The notes beneath the pieces were generated by a model, which saw nothing but the letters and a program-made list of their open reading frames with translations, was not told the DNA's origin and made no database searches. Below, piece by piece: positions 61,090 through 64,000 of a DNA stretch of 64,000 nt. Numbering within the stretch: the first letter of the stretch is position 1; each line of letters opens with the position of its first letter. The DNA lies in contig NZ_QPLT01000008.1 of assembly GCF_003666015.1 (NCBI RefSeq), positions 117,152-181,151 of the forward strand. The letters run 5' to 3'. This DNA is from Halorubrum sp. Atlit-26R. Its GTDB lineage: Archaea; Halobacteriota; Halobacteria; Halobacteriales; Haloferacaceae. A program made the position numbers and the translations under genes.

Positions 61090-62214
61090 TCAGAGTGTGA
61101 TATCGTATTCGTTGTTTTTGTGGAACCACGCATGACCAGCTGCCATCCCGCCGACATCTCGATCCCCACCCACACACGACTTGGAATCGTTGATATTCGT
61201 TGCGTGGGTCGTATGACCAAGCAGAACTGTATACTGAATTCCACCGATCTCTTCAATGCGGTACATCGGACCACCCGAGTCCCCATCGCCGACGTCAAGC
61301 CCAGTGAGAACGACACCCCTGTTTTCGAGATCGCCACAGCCGTACCCGATCGACTGGTTCATCGCGTCGACGGTTCCAGTTGTCTTGCCCGTGGTCACGC
61401 CCATCTTATGAGCAGATTTGCCCTCCGCGACAAGATCGCTGACAGCCTCTTCCGAGAACCACCCTGAGACCTCTTGTGTACCATACTCTTCGACGATCTC
61501 CGATGACAAGTCCAATGAGCCATTCATTTTCTCCAGAAGCGCAAAGTCTGGTTGAACCTCAGATTCAGCCACCTCTCCGAAATCTTGCGTATACTGGGTC
61601 GCTTCCTCACCAGCACTGGAGCGGCACGATTCGTTTTCCCAAAGATGGTCAGCTGTCAACAGCCGATCGTTCCCATCGCTGTCTTGGACTGGGAACCCAG
61701 CAGTCCCCCAGCCGGTGTAGGATTCACCATTCTCTTCCCAGCGAGCTTCGATCGGAAGACCGCCAGCGACGTCGTCACGTATCTCGTAGTTACAGGCTTC
61801 CTGCCAGTCCTGTTCGTCAACGACCTCAACCTCGATACCCTGGTACTCGTCAGGTGTAGTTGACTGGAGGCGCTTGTTACCTGAAACCCGGATTTTGAGG
61901 CCGGGTTTCCCACCGTGGGTTTCCGACGAGCGAGCGACACCAGCGGATTTACTACCTGACATCGGTGCGATCTGGTCCTCGAAGTCGGCTCTCGCTTGGA
62001 GGGCGTTGCGGACGTGTTCAAGCCACGGCTGCGGAACTTCTTTGTGCTTAAGAACCTCGTCGTCAGTCACGACGTAGGGTATCTCTGTAGTATCGCTTCC
62101 TTCGACGACAGTTGCCACTCCTGGTAGAGTGAGTGTAGCACCGATACCCGCAAGCACTCCCCGGCGTTTCGCAGAATACGATTCTGTCCGATCAGAGCCG
62201 TCGTTTGTTGGCAT
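61090..62214 (-). CDS. Tat-exported trypsin-like serine protease
   Basis: AKRRGVLAGIGATLTLPGV is a twin-arginine signal. The catalytic triad is visible as His in LLTADHLWENE, Asp in VQPDFALLEK and Ser in VGDGDSGGPMY. Cys in SCRSS and YGCGD may form a disulfide. The domain order and the helix PQPWLEHVRNALQARADF parallel the broken protease at 47637-48799. It probably acts on secreted or surface proteins. Length 374. Confidence 0.75.
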   Translation of the reverse strand: MPTNDGSDRTESYSAKRRGVLAGIGATLTLPGVATVVEGSDTTEIPYVVTDDEVLKHKEVPQPWLEHVRNALQARADFEDQIAPMSGSKSAGVARSSETHGGKPGLKIRVSGNKRLQSTTPDEYQGIEVEVVDEQDWQEACNYEIRDDVAGGLPIEARWEENGESYTGWGTAGFPVQDSDGNDRLLTADHLWENESCRSSAGEEATQYTQDFGEVAESEVQPDFALLEKMNGSLDLSSEIVEEYGTQEVSGWFSEEAVSDLVAEGKSAHKMGVTTGKTTGTVDAMNQSIGYGCGDLENRGVVLTGLDVGDGDSGGPMYRIEEIGGIQYTVLLGHTTHATNINDSKSCVGGDRDVGGMAAGHAWFHKNNEYDITL

Positions 62215-62420
62215 TCTATCTCCATCTCGTCAGGGTATTGTCAATACATTAACTTGTGAACAAATGGACGCAGAGTTAATTCCAAAAACTCAGCAACCGA
62301 ATGTAAATATTCGATGTATTGTTCACATCTTGATTTTTTATTATATATGTCAGAGCCAGTTTCGGCCTGACATTGCGTGTATATTAAGTGAGGGAAGGTA
62401 TGTTCTCAGACTGAAATATA
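62215..62420. other. divergent promoter region
   Basis: 206 AT-rich bases between the protease (minus) and the regulator (plus). TTTTTTATTATATATG near 62332 and ATATTAAGTG near 62381 are TATA-like. No gene is supported. Confidence 0.4.
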
Positions 62421-63038
62421 ATGACCTCAATCCGCGACCTCGCCCAAAACGAACGCCCTCTCAACGAGGCTAACGAACTTAGAATCGTCGATATGAACGA
62501 GGAACACGCGGTCCCCCTTTTCGAAGCCCTGAGCAACGAGACGACACTAGCGATCTACAATTCGATTCAGCACGAACCGAAGACGGCCACCGAATTGAAG
62601 GAGATCACCGAGACCACTCTCCAGAACACACACTACCATTTGAAGAAACTCGAGGAAGCTGAACTCATCGAGCCCGTTGGAACATGGCTCTCTGATCGCG
62701 GGAAAGAGATGGATGTCTACGGTCCCACTCACAGCCCGCTCATTCTCAGTTTCGCCAGCAGACAAGATACACCACGTATCCGATCACGTATCAAGAGTGC
62801 TCTAAGCTTGCTCGGCGTAATCTCCTTCTTCAGCTTAATGGTAGAGTACGCCGTCCAGTTTTTCGGACCAGGTTCCCAATGGCAGCAGGTCGGGGCGGGC
62901 GGGTACGGTGGACAAGAATCGTTGACTGCCATTTTTCTCCAGTACCCCGGCCTTTGTGTCTTTACACTTGGCTTAGTAGGGATTCTCGGATACCTGATTT
63001 TTGTGTCGTCACCCATCGATCAGCAGTTCAATTCATGA
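62421..63038 (+). CDS. ArsR-like HTH regulator with membrane helices
   Basis: Residues about 30-100 are a winged helix (FEALSNETTLAIYNSIQ, TATELKEITETTLQNTHYHLKKLEEAELI), the ArsR/haloarchaeal type. Two helices follow (about 130-150 and 178-200), so DNA binding may respond to membrane state. The ATG at 62421 follows a TATA-like box. It lies divergent to the protease gene and probably controls it. Confidence 0.7.
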   Translation: MTSIRDLAQNERPLNEANELRIVDMNEEHAVPLFEALSNETTLAIYNSIQHEPKTATELKEITETTLQNTHYHLKKLEEAELIEPVGTWLSDRGKEMDVYGPTHSPLILSFASRQDTPRIRSRIKSALSLLGVISFFSLMVEYAVQFFGPGSQWQQVGAGGYGGQESLTAIFLQYPGLCVFTLGLVGILGYLIFVSSPIDQQFNS

Positions 63039-63099
63039 ACATCAAATCAGGATTTGAGGTATCCCCGCGTTCATTTCAGTTGGCATATTGATATGAGGT

Positions 63100-63861
63100 A
63101 TGGCGTCCTCCACCGGAAACATTGTTGACGTGGTCCTCAAACGGCAGACCGTCCTCGAATATATCTGCCAATGTAAGCCGGACAAGCGCACGCTCGTCGA
63201 GAACCTCTCTGAATCACGTCCGACGATCGACCGGGCGGTTCGAGAATTAGAAGACCTCGATCTTGTCGAACGAGTAGACGGAGTTTGTAAGCCGACCTAT
63301 ACTGGCCAGACTGCCTATAATCTCTGTGAAGAGTTCAGAAATTCGTTTCAGATGTTACAAGAAACCAGTCCTGAACTGTCATCGCTCCCGCTTGACACAG
63401 ATCTAGACAAGTCAATTTTTCTCGATGGATCTGTCTTTCACCCTCCTGACTACGCTCCATACGAGAGGATACAGCCATTGGACAACGATCTCAGAAACGG
63501 AGAGAAAATCGTAGCAGCCACAGAAATACTGATCCCCCATATCGACGAAATTCTAAAACAGGGTACAAACGGGGAAGTCGATATCACCCTATTCGTGAGC
63601 AATGACGTTTTGGATGTTCTTCTCGACAATCAGCCCGGCAGTATCATCCCCCATATCGAATCTGGTGACGCTATCTACAGGGGGATCGAGATCTCACGCT
63701 ATAGTCTCTTTTTGATTGACGACGAAATTCTGTATACGGGTATCTATTCAGACACGAACCATCTCTCAGCTGTTATTCGAAACACAAACCAGCAGGTGAT
63801 CCAATGGGCAAAAGAATCGATCTCCGAACTCGAGGATGAAGGAACACTCCTCACAGCATAA
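63100..63861 (+). CDS. HTH regulator with FilR1-middle-like domain
   Basis: The N-terminus has a winged helix (RTLVENLSESRPTIDRAVRELEDLDLVER), as in haloarchaeal GntR/IclR-like regulators. The remaining 170 residues have an alternating strand-helix ligand-type domain (VDITLFVSNDVLDVLLD, YSLFLIDDEILYTG) of the kind found in methanogen regulator FilR1 and in many haloarchaeal paralogs. Length 253. It is a transcriptional regulator of unknown signal. Confidence 0.7.
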   Translation: MASSTGNIVDVVLKRQTVLEYICQCKPDKRTLVENLSESRPTIDRAVRELEDLDLVERVDGVCKPTYTGQTAYNLCEEFRNSFQMLQETSPELSSLPLDTDLDKSIFLDGSVFHPPDYAPYERIQPLDNDLRNGEKIVAATEILIPHIDEILKQGTNGEVDITLFVSNDVLDVLLDNQPGSIIPHIESGDAIYRGIEISRYSLFLIDDEILYTGIYSDTNHLSAVIRNTNQQVIQWAKESISELEDEGTLLTA

Positions 63862-64000
63862 GGTGTTATCTATTTTAGGACATTCTCAAGTAGAATTCAA
63901 TCGTGTCCCTGTAGGTTTTGATATGCTCTTTCAGTCATTCTGTTAGATCCTAGTTGTGAATAAAGAAGCCGTGAACGTTTCGTGTCGTTCGCAACTTAAC
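63862..64000. other. end of window, nothing seen
   Basis: AT-rich tail of 139 bases with no gene and no hairpin recognised. Confidence 0.4.

Overview
The window is haloarchaeal. Proteins are very acidic, codon use is GC-rich, export signals are of the twin-arginine type, promoters are of the BRE/TATA type, and the general transcription factors, pilins and PGF-CTERM anchor are archaeal. The first ~43 kb reads as one mobile element (integrated element or plasmid). The last ~20 kb is a lower-GC accessory region with insertion sequences, broken genes and exported proteins. Neither end of the element can be seen, so its attachment sites cannot be defined.

Layout. 1-11.1 kb: chains of small overlapping genes (mostly ATGA or GTGA junctions), many encoding zinc-ribbon proteins of 40-90 residues, with an HTH protein (4373), an ASCH-like protein (5576), a half-TBP (6646) and a GIY-YIG protein (10379). 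11.2-16.3 kb: a membrane protein, hypothetical genes, a divergent TFB (13599), a candidate structured RNA (14684-14850) and a stand-alone topoisomerase VI A-like protein (14942). 16.3-33.6 kb: a secretion and pilus block with a lipoprotein carrying a protease-prodomain-like module, a 1629-residue subtilase, an AAA+ ATPase, pilins, a PilB-type ATPase, a double TadC/PilC membrane protein and five more pilin-like proteins. 33.9-43.6 kb: a tyrosine integrase, a glycerophosphodiesterase chimera, a beta-CASP nuclease, an XPD/DinG-type helicase, a TRAM protein and small genes. 44.1-52.5 kb: a DDE transposase, transposase remnants, broken protease, Fic and ABC genes, and a toxin-antitoxin pair inside 18-bp inverted repeats. 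52.7-64 kb: exported proteins (phospholipase-like, lipoproteins, cysteine-peptidase-like, serine protease), an intact ABC exporter and two regulators.

The strongest unexpected signal is a shared promoter. Twelve genes or operons from 1.8 to 41.5 kb start downstream of CCATACT-N8-TGGAAAA followed by a TATA-like box, and the 8-base spacing never varies. The element also encodes its own TFB, which sits under this promoter, and a protein with one TBP repeat fused to an unrelated N-terminus. I infer a private transcription-initiation system that reads a dedicated promoter class. A second clear signal is gene birth by duplication: the glycerophosphodiesterase gene carries a duplicate of the promoter, the start and an internal 22-codon piece of the neighbouring beta-CASP gene.
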